Shown piece by piece: positions 25,569-35,556 of a stretch of DNA of 64,000 nt. Under the pieces are notes generated by a model. The model searched no databases, was not told the origin of the DNA, and saw nothing but the letters and a program-made list of their open reading frames with translations. This stretch comes from Herbaspirillum sp. Its GTDB lineage: Bacteria; Pseudomonadota; Gammaproteobacteria; Burkholderiales; Burkholderiaceae_D. Numbering within the stretch: position 1 is the stretch's first letter; every line of letters starts with the position of its first letter. The stretch lies in contig NZ_JAGIBI010000003.1 in the NCBI RefSeq assembly GCF_017744395.1, positions 744,001-808,000 on the forward strand, written 5' to 3'. The position numbers and the translations under genes are program-made.

Positions 25569-26504
25569 TTACTTCAACGCCTCGACGATCTTCTCCAGCT
25601 TGACCGCATCGGCCGCGAACAGGCGAATGCCCTCAGCCAGCTTCTCGGTCGCCATCGCATCGGCGTTCAATGCCAGGCGGAACGCCTTCTCATCCAGCGT
25701 CACGCGTTCGATCGCGGCTGCTTGCGCGGCTTCCTTGCTCAGCTTGCGTTCCACCGGCGCATCCGTTTCGGACAGCTTTTGCAGCAGTTCCGGGCTGATG
25801 GTCAGCAGGTCGCAGCCGGCCAGCTCGACGATCTGCGAGGTATTGCGGAAGCTCGCGCCCATCACCTCGGTGGCGTAGCCGAACTTGCGGTAGTAGTTGT
25901 AGACCGCCTTGACCGATTGCACGCCCGGATCGTCGGCGCCGGTGTATTCCTGGCCGGTCGATTTCTTGTACCAGTCGTAGATGCGGCCGACGAACGGGGA
26001 GATCAATTGCACCTTGGCCTCGGCGCAGGCGATCGCCTGCGGCAGCGAGAACAGCAAGGTCAGGTTGCAGCGGATGCCTTCCTTTTCCAGGATCTCGGCG
26101 GCGCGGATGCCTTCCCAGGTGGAGGCGATCTTGATCAGCACGCGCTCGCGCTTGATGCCGGCTTCCTCGTACAGGCGGATCAGTTCGCGGCCCTTGGCGA
26201 CGGTGCCTTCGGTGTCGAAGGACAGGCGCGCGTCGGTTTCGGTGGACACGCGGCCCGGGATCAGCTTCAGGATTTCCAGGCCGAAGGCGACCAGCAGGCG
26301 GTCGATCACCTGCTCGGTGCTCTTGCCGGCATGGGTCTTGACCACCGCCTCGGCCAGCGGCTTGTACTCGTCCTTCTGCACCGCCTTGAGGATCAGCGAG
26401 GGATTGGTGGTCGCGTCCTGCGGCGCGAAGGCCTTCATCGCCTGGAAGTCGCCGGTGTCGGCCACGATGGTGGTGTGCTGCTTCAACTGGTCAAGCTGGC
26501 TCAT
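25569..26504 (-). CDS. tal: Transaldolase
   Basis: A class I transaldolase of 311 residues with the DATTNPSL motif near residues 32-39 and the Schiff-base Lys in [13 protein letters not shown]. It moves a dihydroxyacetone unit between sedoheptulose-7-phosphate and glyceraldehyde-3-phosphate in the pentose phosphate pathway. Start after CAGGACATCCC. It lies 116 bp after hexR on the same strand, so it may be the last gene of a pgi-zwf-hexR-tal operon or have its own promoter. Typical length; no deviation noticed. Confidence 0.95.
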   Translation of the reverse strand: MSQLDQLKQHTTIVADTGDFQAMKAFAPQDATTNPSLILKAVQKDEYKPLAEAVVKTHAGKSTEQVIDRLLVAFGLEILKLIPGRVSTETDARLSFDTEGTVAKGRELIRLYEEAGIKRERVLIKIASTWEGIRAAEILEKEGIRCNLTLLFSLPQAIACAEAKVQLISPFVGRIYDWYKKSTGQEYTGADDPGVQSVKAVYNYYRKFGYATEVMGASFRNTSQIVELAGCDLLTISPELLQKLSETDAPVERKLSKEAAQAAAIERVTLDEKAFRLALNADAMATEKLAEGIRLFAADAVKLEKIVEALK

Positions 26505-26620
26505 GGGATGTCCTGGTTGCTAAGTTGGAAAGAAATGCGATGACGCCATTGTACGCAATTGCCGAGGACTGTCTGTCGGCGAACGCCTGATCCTGGATCA
26601 GCTTGGGTTGCAGTACGGAA

Positions 26621-27481
26621 TCAGCGGAAGAACGAGTCGAACTGCATGTCGAACTTCTGCAGCGACTTCTGCGCGTTCTGCATCTTCTTGCGGAATTCCG
26701 GGCCGCGCCGCAATGCCAGTCCGACCGCCAGGATGTCGATCACCACCAGGTGCGCCAGGCGCGCCGAGATCGGCGTGTAGGGGTCGATGTTGAAGGACAG
26801 GTCGATCGGCACCAGCACCGTGGCCAGTTCGGCCAGCGGCGTGCCGGACGGGCCCAGCACGATGATGTCGGCGCCGCCTTTGCGCGCCAGCTGGATCGAG
26901 CGCAGCAGCGCCGCGTTGCCGCCGCGCTGCGAGATGGCCACCACGCAATCGCCGGCCTTGAGCAGCGAGGCGGCGATGCTGTGGATGTGCGGGTCGGAGT
27001 AGGCCACGGTCGGCACGCCGGAGCGGAAGAACTTGTGCTGGGCGTCGTTGGCCACGATACCGGAGGTACCCTGGCCGTAGAACTCGATCTTGTTGGCGCG
27101 CGCCAGCACGTCCAGCGCCAGCTGGATCGCGTCCGGGTTGAGGTGGTTGCGCAGGTCGAGCAGGGTGTTGATCGAGCGGCTGCAGATCTTGTTGACCAGG
27201 TCGGCGGCGAGGTCGTCCTGGGCCAGCGTCTCGTCCGCGCCCGGCAGCGCCAGCGCCAGGCTTTGCGCCAGCTTCAGCTTGAAGTCGTGCCAGCCCTCGT
27301 AGCCGATGGCGCGGCAGAAGCGGATCACGGTCGGCTCCGACACTTCCGCGTTCTTGGCCAGCGCGGTCAGGTTCTCTGCCAAGGCCAGCTGCGGATTGGC
27401 GAGCACGGTCGCGGCCACCTTCTTCTCCGACTTCGAGAGGGAGTTGATGTGGGTGCGGATGGAATCGAGCAGCATGGACAT
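26621..27481 (-). CDS. hexR: RpiR-family regulator HexR
   Basis: A 286-residue protein of the RpiR/HexR family: an N-terminal helix-turn-helix (SKSEKKVAATVLANP to VSEPTVIRFCRAIGYEG, about 17-66) and a SIS sugar-phosphate domain from about residue 125 (IEFYGQGTSGIVANDAQHKF). HexR of Pseudomonas and other proteobacteria represses zwf, edd and eda, and releases DNA when KDPG accumulates. It is 15 bp after zwf. ATG at 27481 with CGGAG upstream. HexR boxes were found upstream of edd and pgi. Confidence 0.93.
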   Translation of the reverse strand: MSMLLDSIRTHINSLSKSEKKVAATVLANPQLALAENLTALAKNAEVSEPTVIRFCRAIGYEGWHDFKLKLAQSLALALPGADETLAQDDLAADLVNKICSRSINTLLDLRNHLNPDAIQLALDVLARANKIEFYGQGTSGIVANDAQHKFFRSGVPTVAYSDPHIHSIAASLLKAGDCVVAISQRGGNAALLRSIQLARKGGADIIVLGPSGTPLAELATVLVPIDLSFNIDPYTPISARLAHLVVIDILAVGLALRRGPEFRKKMQNAQKSLQKFDMQFDSFFR

Positions 27482-27496
27482 GTCACAAGCTCCGCG

Positions 27497-28966
27497 TCAA
27501 ACCTCGGGCAGCGCTTCTTCGCGCCATTGCAGGCCGTCGCGGCCGATCAGCGCGCTGGCGGCGGCCGGGCCCCAGGTGCCGGCGTTGTAGGGGATGGGGT
27601 CGGATTCCTGCTGTTCCCAGTGTTCGAGGATCGGCTCCACCCATTCCCAGGCGGCTTCCAGTTCGTCGCTGCGCATGAACAGGGTGAGATGGCCGCGCAG
27701 CACGTCCAGCAGCAGGCGTTCGTAGGCATCCATGCGCGGGGTCTTGAACTTCTCGCGGAAGTCCAGTTCCAGCTCGACCGGGCGCAGGCGCATGCCGTCG
27801 CCGGGCTGCTTGGCCATCAGGTTCATATGCAGGCCCTCGTCGGGCTGCAGGCGGATCACCAGGCAGTTGGGCAGGGTGGAATTCTGCTGCGCGAAGATCG
27901 AGTGCGGCACGCTCTTGAAGCGCACCACGATCTCGGCCAGCGAGTCGGCCATGCGCTTGCCGGTGCGCAGGTAGAACGGCACGCCGGCCCAGCGCCAGGT
28001 GTCGATCTCGGCCTTGACCGCGACATAGGTCTCGGTGCGCGATTCCGGGTTGGCGTCGGCTTCCTTGCGGTAGCCCGGCACTGGCGTGCCGTTGACGTGG
28101 CCGGAGCGGTACTGGCCGCGCACCACGTTCATGGCCAGCGTGGTCGGGGTGAAGCGCTTGAGCGAGCGCAGTACTTTGAGCTTTTCGTCGCGCACGGCGT
28201 CGGCCGAGTTGGTCACCGGCGGTTCCATGGCGACGATGCACAGCAGTTGCAGCAAGTGGTTCTGCAGCATGTCGCGCAGCGCGCCGGAGGTGTCGTAATA
28301 GTCGAAGCGCCCGCCCACGCCGAGCTCTTCGGCGATGGTGATCTGCACGTCGGAAATCCATTCGCGGCGCCACAGCGGTTCGAACAGCACGTTGCCGAAA
28401 CGCAGCGCCAGCAGGTTCTGCACCGCTTCCTTGCCGAGGTAGTGGTCGATACGGAAGATCTGCGATTCCTCGAAGTACTGGCCGACTTGCTTGTTGATGT
28501 CGCGCGCGCTGGCGAGGTCGCGGCCCAGCGGCTTTTCCAGCACCACGCGCGAGCTGGGCGTCACCAGCCCGGCCTTGGAGAGGTTCTCGCAGATCGAGGC
28601 GAACAGGCTGGGCGGCGTGGCCAGGTAGAACACGCGCGGCAGGCCGGCGGTGTCGCGCAGCGCTTCCTTCAAGTGTTCGAAGCTGGCGCCTTCCTTGGCG
28701 TTGACCGAGGCATAACGCAGCCGCGCGGCGAAACGCTCCCAGACGGCGGCATCCAGGTTGGCCGCGGGGATGTGCGGCCGCGAGTCTTTCTCCACCAGTT
28801 TCAGGAAATCCTCGCGGGTCTTGTCCTCGCGGCCGATGCAGACGATGCGCGCATCCGGCGGCAGGTCGCGGGCGCGGTCGCGCGCGTACAGCGCCGGCAG
28901 CAGCTTGCGCATCGAGAGGTCGCCGGTGCCGCCGAATAAAACCAGGTCGAAATCGGAAATAGCCAT
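27497..28966 (-). CDS. zwf: Glucose-6-phosphate 1-dehydrogenase
   Basis: The 489-residue enzyme carries the nucleotide motif LFGGTGDLSMRKL near residue 11 and the active site RIDHYLGKEAVQN. It oxidises glucose-6-phosphate to 6-phosphogluconolactone, the entry to both the Entner-Doudoroff and pentose phosphate routes. Normal length. The ATG at 28966 has only a weak ribosome site. It sits between pgi (70 bp) and hexR (15 bp). No pgl or gnd lies nearby. Confidence 0.95.
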   Translation of the reverse strand: MAISDFDLVLFGGTGDLSMRKLLPALYARDRARDLPPDARIVCIGREDKTREDFLKLVEKDSRPHIPAANLDAAVWERFAARLRYASVNAKEGASFEHLKEALRDTAGLPRVFYLATPPSLFASICENLSKAGLVTPSSRVVLEKPLGRDLASARDINKQVGQYFEESQIFRIDHYLGKEAVQNLLALRFGNVLFEPLWRREWISDVQITIAEELGVGGRFDYYDTSGALRDMLQNHLLQLLCIVAMEPPVTNSADAVRDEKLKVLRSLKRFTPTTLAMNVVRGQYRSGHVNGTPVPGYRKEADANPESRTETYVAVKAEIDTWRWAGVPFYLRTGKRMADSLAEIVVRFKSVPHSIFAQQNSTLPNCLVIRLQPDEGLHMNLMAKQPGDGMRLRPVELELDFREKFKTPRMDAYERLLLDVLRGHLTLFMRSDELEAAWEWVEPILEHWEQQESDPIPYNAGTWGPAAASALIGRDGLQWREEALPEV

Positions 28967-29036
28967 GATGTAGGTTGGGTGGTCTGCGTTGTTTATCCAG
29001 GCCGGCGCGTCTGCAACGTGCGGCGCCGGCGATCCG

Positions 29037-30692
29037 TCATTGTTGCTGGGCCTGCCTGGCCAGGGCGATCAGGGCATTGGTCGAGGCATCGTGCAGGGCC
29101 GGGTTGGGTTCGGCATGCAGTTCGCCATGGATGGTCTTGGCCAGTACCTTGCCCAGCTCCACGCCCCACTGGTCGAAGCTGTTGATGCCCCAGATCGCGC
29201 CTTGCACGAAGGTCTTGTGCTCATACAGCGCGATCAGCGAGCCCAGCGTTGCAGGGGTCAGTTCGGGCAGCAAAATGGTGTTGCTCGGGCGGTTGCCGTC
29301 GAAGGTTTTGTGCGGCAGCAGCGCGTTCAGTTCCGCCTCGTCCAGGCCCTGCTTTTGCAGGTCGGCGCGCACCTCGTCGGCATCCTTGCCGCGCATGAAG
29401 GCTTCGGACTGGGCGAAGCAGTTGGCCAGCAGCACCTGGTGGTGGCCGGCGATGTCGTGCGAGGGCTTGAGCACGGCGATGAAGTCGATCGGCGTAATGT
29501 CGGTGCCCTGGTGCAGCAACTGGAAGAAGGCGTGCTGGCCGTTGGTGCCGACGTCGCCCCAGATGAACGGACAGGTGGCCACGCCCACGGCGGTGCCGTC
29601 GCGCGTGATGCGCTTGCCGTTGCTTTCCATCTCCAGCTGCTGGAGATACGCCTGGAAATAGCGCAGGCCGTGGTGGTAGGGCGCGATCGACAGCGATTCG
29701 CTGTTGAAGAAGTTGCGGTTCCAGATGCCGATCAGCGCCTGGATCACCGGCATGTTGGCTTCCAGCGGGGTTTCCTGGAAATGGCGATCCATCGCGTGGG
29801 CGCCGCCGAGGAACTGGGAGAAGTGCTCGAAACCGACCATCAGCGCGATCGACAGGCCGATCGCCGACCATACCGAGTAGCGGCCGCCGACCCAGTCCCA
29901 GAACGGGAACATGTTGGCGGGATCGATGCCGAAGGCGGATACTTCCTTCGCATTGGTCGAGACCGCCACGAAGTGGCGCGCCAGGTCGGCCTCCTTGCCG
30001 TGGCGCAAGAACCATTGGCGCGCCGACTGCGCGTTGAGCATGGTTTCCTGCGTGGTGAATGTCTTGGAGGCAACGATGAACAGCGTGGTCTCGGGATCGA
30101 CCCGGGACAGCACCTCATCGAGGTCGTGGCCGTCCACGTTGGAGACGAAGTGCGCCTTCAGGCGCGCATGGCTGAACTGGCGCAGGGCGGTGCACACCAT
30201 CTGCGGGCCGAGGTAGGAGCCGCCGATGCCGATGTTGACGATGTCGGTGATCTCGCGCCCGGTGTAGCCGCGCCATTGCCCGCTGCGCACGCGTTCGGTG
30301 AATTCGCGGATATGGCCGAGCACGGCCTGGACGTCTGCGCCGACCTGTTGTCCGTCCACCTGCACGGAGGACGCGCCGGCCGGTGTGCGCAATGCGGTGT
30401 GCAAGACCGCGCGATGTTCGGTAAAGTTGATTTTCGCGCCGCTGAACATGGCGTCGCGCAGGGCTTCCACCTGGCGTTCGCGCGCCAGGTCCAGCAGCAG
30501 CGACAGGGTTTCGGACTGGATGCGGTTCTTGGAGTAGTCCAGCAGCAGGCCGGCGGCGCGCACCGACATGCGTTCGAAACGGTCGGGCTGCTGCGCGAAC
30601 AGCTCGCGCATGTGCCAGTGGATGGCTTGTCCGGCGTGGTGCTGCTGCAGGGCTTTGAATGCTGCCGTGTCGGTCAGGGCGGTGGTGTGCAT
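29037..30692 (-). CDS. pgi: Glucose-6-phosphate isomerase
   Basis: A 551-residue PGI of the long E. coli type. Recognised segments are [23 protein letters not shown], and near the C-terminus [13 protein letters not shown] with the catalytic Lys. It interconverts glucose-6-phosphate and fructose-6-phosphate. It heads the minus-strand cluster with zwf and hexR. Its promoter region includes a HexR-like box at 30800-30814. No anomaly seen. Confidence 0.95.
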   Translation of the reverse strand: MHTTALTDTAAFKALQQHHAGQAIHWHMRELFAQQPDRFERMSVRAAGLLLDYSKNRIQSETLSLLLDLARERQVEALRDAMFSGAKINFTEHRAVLHTALRTPAGASSVQVDGQQVGADVQAVLGHIREFTERVRSGQWRGYTGREITDIVNIGIGGSYLGPQMVCTALRQFSHARLKAHFVSNVDGHDLDEVLSRVDPETTLFIVASKTFTTQETMLNAQSARQWFLRHGKEADLARHFVAVSTNAKEVSAFGIDPANMFPFWDWVGGRYSVWSAIGLSIALMVGFEHFSQFLGGAHAMDRHFQETPLEANMPVIQALIGIWNRNFFNSESLSIAPYHHGLRYFQAYLQQLEMESNGKRITRDGTAVGVATCPFIWGDVGTNGQHAFFQLLHQGTDITPIDFIAVLKPSHDIAGHHQVLLANCFAQSEAFMRGKDADEVRADLQKQGLDEAELNALLPHKTFDGNRPSNTILLPELTPATLGSLIALYEHKTFVQGAIWGINSFDQWGVELGKVLAKTIHGELHAEPNPALHDASTNALIALARQAQQQ

Positions 30693-30799
30693 GTTTTCAG
30701 TGTTGTTGAAGGCCGTGGCATGGCGGACATTTTTCGACTTCGGACACGGCTGAATTCTTGGGTACGACGTATGAACTATACATCAAATGTCCTGATAAT

Positions 30800-30814
30800 G
30801 GTAATTTCACTACA
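30800..30814 (-). promoter_or_regulatory. HexR-like box upstream of pgi
   Basis: On the minus strand the site reads TGTAGTGAAATTACC, matching the box upstream of edd and the HexR consensus (TGTARTnnnATTACA type) at all but the last base and the centre. It lies 107 bp before the pgi start. Confidence 0.7.
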
Positions 30815-30972
30815 GTTTATGACGGATGAGTGACATTTCCCGCTACAAAAGGAAATAAGCTGTTCCGCTTGATGGCGCAGGGTTTTGGAGCATAATTGAG
30901 CCTCTTCGGTAAAACGGGTGCTGCGGCGCGCCATCGAAAAGCTAAGTATCTGATTTTATTTGTTGAAAATTG

Positions 30973-30987
30973 TGTAGTAAAATTACA
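30973..30987 (+). promoter_or_regulatory. HexR box upstream of edd
   Basis: TGTAGTAAAATTACA matches the proteobacterial HexR consensus closely, with a TGTA/TACA dyad. It follows a TTGAAA (30963-30968) that could be the -35 element and lies 25 bp before the edd ATG, so bound repressor would block edd-eda. Confidence 0.82.
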
Positions 30988-31012
30988 TTGTTATCGCTAA
31001 CAGGAACCGACA

Positions 31013-32884
31013 ATGCCTCTCAACGCTACCTTAGCCAGTGTCACCCGACGCATCGCCGAACGTAGCCGTCCCTACCGGACCGCCTACCTCGAACGACTGG
31101 AAGCAGCCCGCCGCAAGGGCGTGCAGCGCGGCGCGCTGGCATGTACCAACCTGGCCCACGGCTTCGCCGCCTTCCCGGCCAACGACAAACTGAAGTTGAA
31201 GGAAGACAAGGCGCCGTCGCTGGCCATCGTCTCCGCCTACAACGACATGCTCTCGGCGCACCAGCCGTTCGAGCGCTTCCCCCAGATCCTCAAGCAGGCC
31301 GCGCGCGAAGCCGGCGCGGTGGCGCAGTTCGCCGGCGGCACGCCGGCCATGTGCGACGGCGTCACCCAGGGCCAGACCGGCATGGAGATGTCGCTGTTCT
31401 CGCGCGACGCCATCGCCATGGCGACCGCCATCGCGCTCTCGCACAACATGTTCGACGCCGCGCTGTACCTGGGCGTGTGCGACAAGATCGTGCCGGGCCT
31501 GTTGATCGGCGCGCTGCACTTCGGTCACCTGCCGGCGGTGTTCGTGCCGGCAGGCCCCATGACCAGCGGCATGAGCAACAGCGACAAGGTCAAGATCCGC
31601 CAGCTCTACACCGCCGGCAAGATCGGCCGCGCCGAGCTGCTGGAAGCCGAATCGCAGTCCTACCACGGCGCCGGCACCTGCACCTTCTACGGCACCGCCA
31701 ACAGCAACCAGATGCTGATGGAAGCGATGGGCCTGCACCTGCCGGGCGCCGCCTTCATCACGCCCAACACGCCGCTGCGCGACGCCCTGACCGCCGAAGC
31801 CGCGCGCCAGGCCGCGCGCATCACCGACCAGGGCGCGCAATATACGCCGGTGGGCCGCATGATCGACGAGAAGTCCATCGTCAACGCCATCGTCGCGCTG
31901 CACGCCACCGGCGGCTCCACCAACCATACGCTGCACCTGGTGGCCATCGCCAAGGCGGCCGGCATCGTGATCGACTGGGACGATTTCTCCAAGCTCTCGG
32001 CCGTGGTCCCGCTGATCACCAAGATCTACCCCAACGGCACCGCCGACGTGAACCACTTCCACGCCGCCGGCGGCACCGGTTTCGTGCTGCGCGAGCTGAT
32101 CGACGCCGGGCTGATGCACGACGACGTCACCACCATCCTCGGCCAGGGACTGCGCCAGCATTGCAAGGAGCCGATGCTGGACGGCGAGGCGGCCGCAGGC
32201 CAGGTCGGCAAGGTCAAGTGGCAGGACGTGCCGGAAAAGAGCGGCGACGAAAGCGTGCTGGGCACCGTGGCCAAGCCGTTCTCGGCGGATGGCGGCCTGA
32301 AGCTGCTGCAGGGTAACCTCGGCCGCGCCGTGATCAAGATTTCCGCCGTCAAGCATGAGCACCGCGCGGTGCAGGCCCCGGCCGTCGTGTTCCATTCGCA
32401 GGAAGCCTTCATGGCCGCCTTCAAGGCCGGCGAGCTGGACCGCGACTTCGTCGCCGTCATCACCTTCCAGGGCCCGCGCGCCAACGGCATGCCGGAATTG
32501 CACGCGCTGACCCCGGCGCTGGGCATCCTGCAGGACAAGGGCCGCCATGTGGCGCTGGTCACCGATGGCCGCATGTCGGGCGCATCGGGTAAAGTACCGG
32601 CTGCGATCCACGTCACGCCCGAAGTGCTGGGCGGCGGTCCGCTGGGCCGCGTGCGCACCGGCGACATGATCCGCCTGGACGCCGAGGCCGGCGTGCTGGA
32701 AGCGCTGGTGCCGCAGGCCGAATGGGAGCAGCGCGCCAACGACAGCGCCAACCTGTTCGACAACCAGCACGGCATGGGCCGCGAATTGTTCGCCATGTTC
32801 CGCAATTCCGTCGGCACCGCGGAAGAGGGCGGCGCCACTTTCGGTTTGCCGCCGATTTTTGAGAAAGAGAAAGCAACGGTATGA
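31013..32884 (+). CDS. edd: Phosphogluconate dehydratase
   Basis: The 623-residue enzyme is of the Edd branch of the IlvD/Edd family. Fe-S cysteines are seen in [27 protein letters not shown] and [15 protein letters not shown]. It converts 6-phosphogluconate to KDPG. Start after CAGGAACCG. The stop overlaps the eda start by four bases, indicating translational coupling. Long Edd form with a normal complete C-terminus. Confidence 0.96.
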   Translation: MPLNATLASVTRRIAERSRPYRTAYLERLEAARRKGVQRGALACTNLAHGFAAFPANDKLKLKEDKAPSLAIVSAYNDMLSAHQPFERFPQILKQAAREAGAVAQFAGGTPAMCDGVTQGQTGMEMSLFSRDAIAMATAIALSHNMFDAALYLGVCDKIVPGLLIGALHFGHLPAVFVPAGPMTSGMSNSDKVKIRQLYTAGKIGRAELLEAESQSYHGAGTCTFYGTANSNQMLMEAMGLHLPGAAFITPNTPLRDALTAEAARQAARITDQGAQYTPVGRMIDEKSIVNAIVALHATGGSTNHTLHLVAIAKAAGIVIDWDDFSKLSAVVPLITKIYPNGTADVNHFHAAGGTGFVLRELIDAGLMHDDVTTILGQGLRQHCKEPMLDGEAAAGQVGKVKWQDVPEKSGDESVLGTVAKPFSADGGLKLLQGNLGRAVIKISAVKHEHRAVQAPAVVFHSQEAFMAAFKAGELDRDFVAVITFQGPRANGMPELHALTPALGILQDKGRHVALVTDGRMSGASGKVPAAIHVTPEVLGGGPLGRVRTGDMIRLDAEAGVLEALVPQAEWEQRANDSANLFDNQHGMGRELFAMFRNSVGTAEEGGATFGLPPIFEKEKATV

Positions 32885-33510
32885 AGACCACACTGGAAAT
32901 CATGCGCGCCTCGCCGGTCATCCCGGTGATCGCGATCGACAAGTTCGAACACGCCATTCCGCTGGCCAAGGCTTTGGTCGCGGGCGGTATCCGCGTGCTG
33001 GAAATCACGCTGCGCACCGAGCACGGCCTGCCGGCCATCCGCGCCATCGCCGAGTCGGTGCCTGACGCCATCGTCGGCGTCGGCACGCTGACTTCCCCGG
33101 AAGAGTTCGTCGCCTCGCGCGATGCCGGCGCGGTGTTCGGCGTTTCGCCCGGCCTGACCCCGGCGCTGATCGAAGCGGCCAAGAGCAGCGGCCTGCCGCT
33201 GCTGCCCGGCGTGATGACGCCGTCCGAAGTGATGGCCGCGCGCGAAGCGGGCTTCCGCCAGTTGAAGCTGTTCCCGGCGGTGCCGGCCGGCGGCATCGGC
33301 ATGCTCAACGGTATCGCCGGTCCCCTGGGCGACGTGTCCTTCTGCCCCACCGGCGGCATTTCGCAAGAAACCGCGCCGCAGTTCCTGGCGTGCAAGAACG
33401 TGGTCTGCGTGGGCGGTTCCTGGCTGACCCCGAAGGCGGCCATCGATGCCGGCGACTGGGACAAGATCACCGAACTGGCCCGCGCGGCCAGCGCGTTGAA
33501 GAAGACTTAA
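32881..33510 (+). CDS. eda: KDPG aldolase (2-dehydro-3-deoxyphosphogluconate aldolase)
   Basis: A 209-residue class I aldolase. The active site has the Schiff-base Lys in FRQLKLFPA and Glu in [13 protein letters not shown]. It splits KDPG to pyruvate and glyceraldehyde-3-phosphate. It may also act on 4-hydroxy-2-oxoglutarate. Overlaps edd by four bases (ATGA). The operon ends at the strong terminator that follows. KDPG is also the expected ligand of HexR. Confidence 0.96.
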   Translation: MKTTLEIMRASPVIPVIAIDKFEHAIPLAKALVAGGIRVLEITLRTEHGLPAIRAIAESVPDAIVGVGTLTSPEEFVASRDAGAVFGVSPGLTPALIEAAKSSGLPLLPGVMTPSEVMAAREAGFRQLKLFPAVPAGGIGMLNGIAGPLGDVSFCPTGGISQETAPQFLACKNVVCVGGSWLTPKAAIDAGDWDKITELARAASALKKT

Positions 33511-33527
33511 GCAGCTTCGTTCCAGCC

Positions 33528-33572
33528 AAAAGAAAACGGGCGGTACCGATTCGGTACCGCCCGTTTTCTTTT
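33528..33572. terminator. Strong bidirectional terminator between eda and lgt
   Basis: A near-perfect ~20-bp inverted repeat centred on 33550 has arms with an A-rich left end (AAAAGAAAACGGGCGGTACC) and its T-rich mirror. It sits between convergent genes and serves both. Confidence 0.92.
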
Positions 33573-33584
33573 GTGCTGAAAAAC

Positions 33585-34406
33585 TTACCCGGCCTGTGCG
33601 GGCGCTTGCGCTTGCTGGTTATTGCGGTAGGCCACGATCAGCAGCAGGATGCCCAATACGATCATCGGCACCGACAGCATCTGCCCGGCCGAGATGGTGA
33701 TGCCGGCGAAATGCACCTCGTAGTCCGGCACGCGGAAGTATTCGGTGAAGAAGCGGGCGCAGCCGTACAGCAGCGAGAACATGCCGGCCACCGCCATGCG
33801 CGGGCGCGGCTGGCGCGCGAAGAACCACAGGATGACGAACAGCAGGATGCCGTCCACCAGCATCTGGTAGATCGGCGACGGGTGGCGCGGGATGTTGTCG
33901 ACGTTGGGCCAGATCATCGCCCACGGCAGCGACGGGTCGGCGGCGCGGCCCGGCAGTTCGGCGTTGATGAAGTTGCCCAGGCGGCCGGCGGCATAGCCCA
34001 GCGGCACCATCGGCGCGATGAAGTCCATGATGTCCATCAGGTGGCGGCCGCGCTTGCGGCCCCACAGCCACATCGCCAGCAGCACGCCGAGGAAGCCGCC
34101 GTGGAAGGACATGCCGCCTTTCCAGACCGCGATCATGTCGGCCGGATGGGCGAAGTAATACGCCGGGTTGTAGAACAGGATCTCGCCCAGGCGGCCGCCG
34201 ATGACCACCCCCAGCACGCCGTAGAACAGCATGTCGTCCAGGTCCTCCTTTTTCCAGCCGGCCGCGGCGATATGCGGCTGCTTGATGCGGAGGCGGCCGA
34301 GGGCGATGAACTGGGCGAAGGCCAGCAGGTACATCAGGCCATACCAGTGGACGGCGAGCGGGCCGATCTGGAGGGCGATCGGGTTGGGCATGGGGTGGAT
34401 CAGCAT
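33585..34406 (-). CDS. lgt: Prolipoprotein diacylglyceryl transferase
   Basis: A 273-residue inner-membrane enzyme with about seven helices. The Lgt signature [14 protein letters not shown] is seen, along with the HGG segment [13 protein letters not shown]. It transfers a diacylglyceryl group from phosphatidylglycerol to the lipobox Cys of lipoproteins, such as the small lipoprotein at 1793-2008. ATG at 34406, with a possible internal start five codons later. Single gene. Essential in most Gram-negatives. Confidence 0.95.
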   Translation of the reverse strand: MLIHPMPNPIALQIGPLAVHWYGLMYLLAFAQFIALGRLRIKQPHIAAAGWKKEDLDDMLFYGVLGVVIGGRLGEILFYNPAYYFAHPADMIAVWKGGMSFHGGFLGVLLAMWLWGRKRGRHLMDIMDFIAPMVPLGYAAGRLGNFINAELPGRAADPSLPWAMIWPNVDNIPRHPSPIYQMLVDGILLFVILWFFARQPRPRMAVAGMFSLLYGCARFFTEYFRVPDYEVHFAGITISAGQMLSVPMIVLGILLLIVAYRNNQQAQAPAQAG

Positions 34407-34470
34407 GAATTCGGTCTTTCAGTGATAGGCGAGGCGGGGGAGGCTTGGAGCATGCGCTCCCGTAACAAGT

Positions 34471-35373
34471 TCAGGCGGATGGCTCCAGCAATTCGAGGAA
34501 GGCGCGCAATACGGTCGACTGGCTGTCGCGCCGCCAGGCCAGGCCGGTCTGGATCTCTGGCGTCGGATCCGACAGCCGGCGGTAGTCGACCCCCGGCCGT
34601 TTCAGGTTCGACACGGATTGTGGCACAAGCGCCATTCCCATGCCAGCCGATACCAGGCCGACGATGGTCTGCATCTGGATCGCCTCCTGGCCGATGTGCG
34701 GCGTCAGGCCGGCATCGCGGAAGCAGGACAGGATGGTGTCGTGGAAAGCCGGCGAGATGCGCCGCGGGAAGATGATCAGCGGCAGCTCGCGCAGGCTTTT
34801 CAATGCGACGGCATCGCGCCCGCGCACGGTACCGGCGGGCAGTGCGGCGATCAGCGGTTCCGACAATACCGGGCGATAGTCGAGCACGGCGGCCGCCTTG
34901 TCAGGCAGCGGCGGCAGCAGCAGGCCGGCGTCGATCTTGCCTTGCATCAGGTCTTCCAGCTGGATGTCGGTAGTGGCTTCGCGCAGGTCGATCTGCACCT
35001 GCGGGTAGCGCGCGCGAAAACGCTGCAGCAGCGGCGGCAGGATGCTGTAGTCGGCGGTCGAGATGAACGACAGCGACAGCAGGCCCGAGGCGCCGCTGGC
35101 GGCGCGCCGCGCCAGGTCGGGCAGGGCGGCGGCCTGCTGCAGGATGCGCTGGGCCTCCGGCAGCAGCGCTTCCCCGGCCGGGGTCAGCGCCACGCTGCGC
35201 TTGGTGCGCAGGAACAGCGGCGTGCCCAGCATCTCCTCCAGCGCGGCGATGGCCTGGGACAGCGGCGGCTGCGTCATGTGCAGCCGGATGGCGGCGCGGC
35301 CGAAGTGCTTTTCTTCGGCGACGGCGGCGAAGTAGCGCAGTTGGCGCAATTCCAGGCGGGGGTCGGAGGACAT
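34471..35373 (-). CDS. LysR-family transcriptional regulator (next to ilvD)
   Basis: A 300-residue LysR regulator of the CatR/BenM/CbbR-like group, with ELRQLRYFAAVAEEKHFGRAA at the N-terminus and HTH to about residue 65. The ligand domain begins near LLSLSFISTADYS. The ATG at 35373 begins the normal LysR N-terminus; the frame upstream is open but not LysR-like. It is divergent from ilvD across 183 bp that include a TTGACA and a dyad. It may control ilvD; such pairs are common but this is inference. Confidence 0.88.
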   Translation of the reverse strand: MSSDPRLELRQLRYFAAVAEEKHFGRAAIRLHMTQPPLSQAIAALEEMLGTPLFLRTKRSVALTPAGEALLPEAQRILQQAAALPDLARRAASGASGLLSLSFISTADYSILPPLLQRFRARYPQVQIDLREATTDIQLEDLMQGKIDAGLLLPPLPDKAAAVLDYRPVLSEPLIAALPAGTVRGRDAVALKSLRELPLIIFPRRISPAFHDTILSCFRDAGLTPHIGQEAIQMQTIVGLVSAGMGMALVPQSVSNLKRPGVDYRRLSDPTPEIQTGLAWRRDSQSTVLRAFLELLEPSA

Positions 35374-35434
35374 GGCGGGGCGGTTTCCTGATATATCCGG
35401 CGTATTAGTTGTCGATGAATAATATATTTGACAG

Positions 35435-35452
35435 GCGCTTGCATACAAGCGC
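35435..35452. promoter_or_regulatory. Dyad within the probable ilvD promoter
   Basis: GCGCTTG (35435-35441) and CAAGCGC (35446-35452) flank CATA. It starts just after TTGACA at 35428-35433, so it lies in the spacer of a possible sigma-70 promoter driving ilvD. Candidate binding site of the divergent LysR protein or another regulator. Confidence 0.55.
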
Positions 35453-35556
35453 AATCTAGGTCTCCCCAGCCAGAACTCCTTCCCGCCAGGCATGGCTCCA
35501 TTCCCATTCCCGGGCGGGCGACGCAGAGAGTTCGCCTTGTTCACCCAGGAGACCCC

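Noticed and set aside
26603-28939. A 778-codon plus-strand open frame opposite hexR and zwf
   Set aside because: Shadow of zwf and hexR, which have intact signatures on the minus strand.
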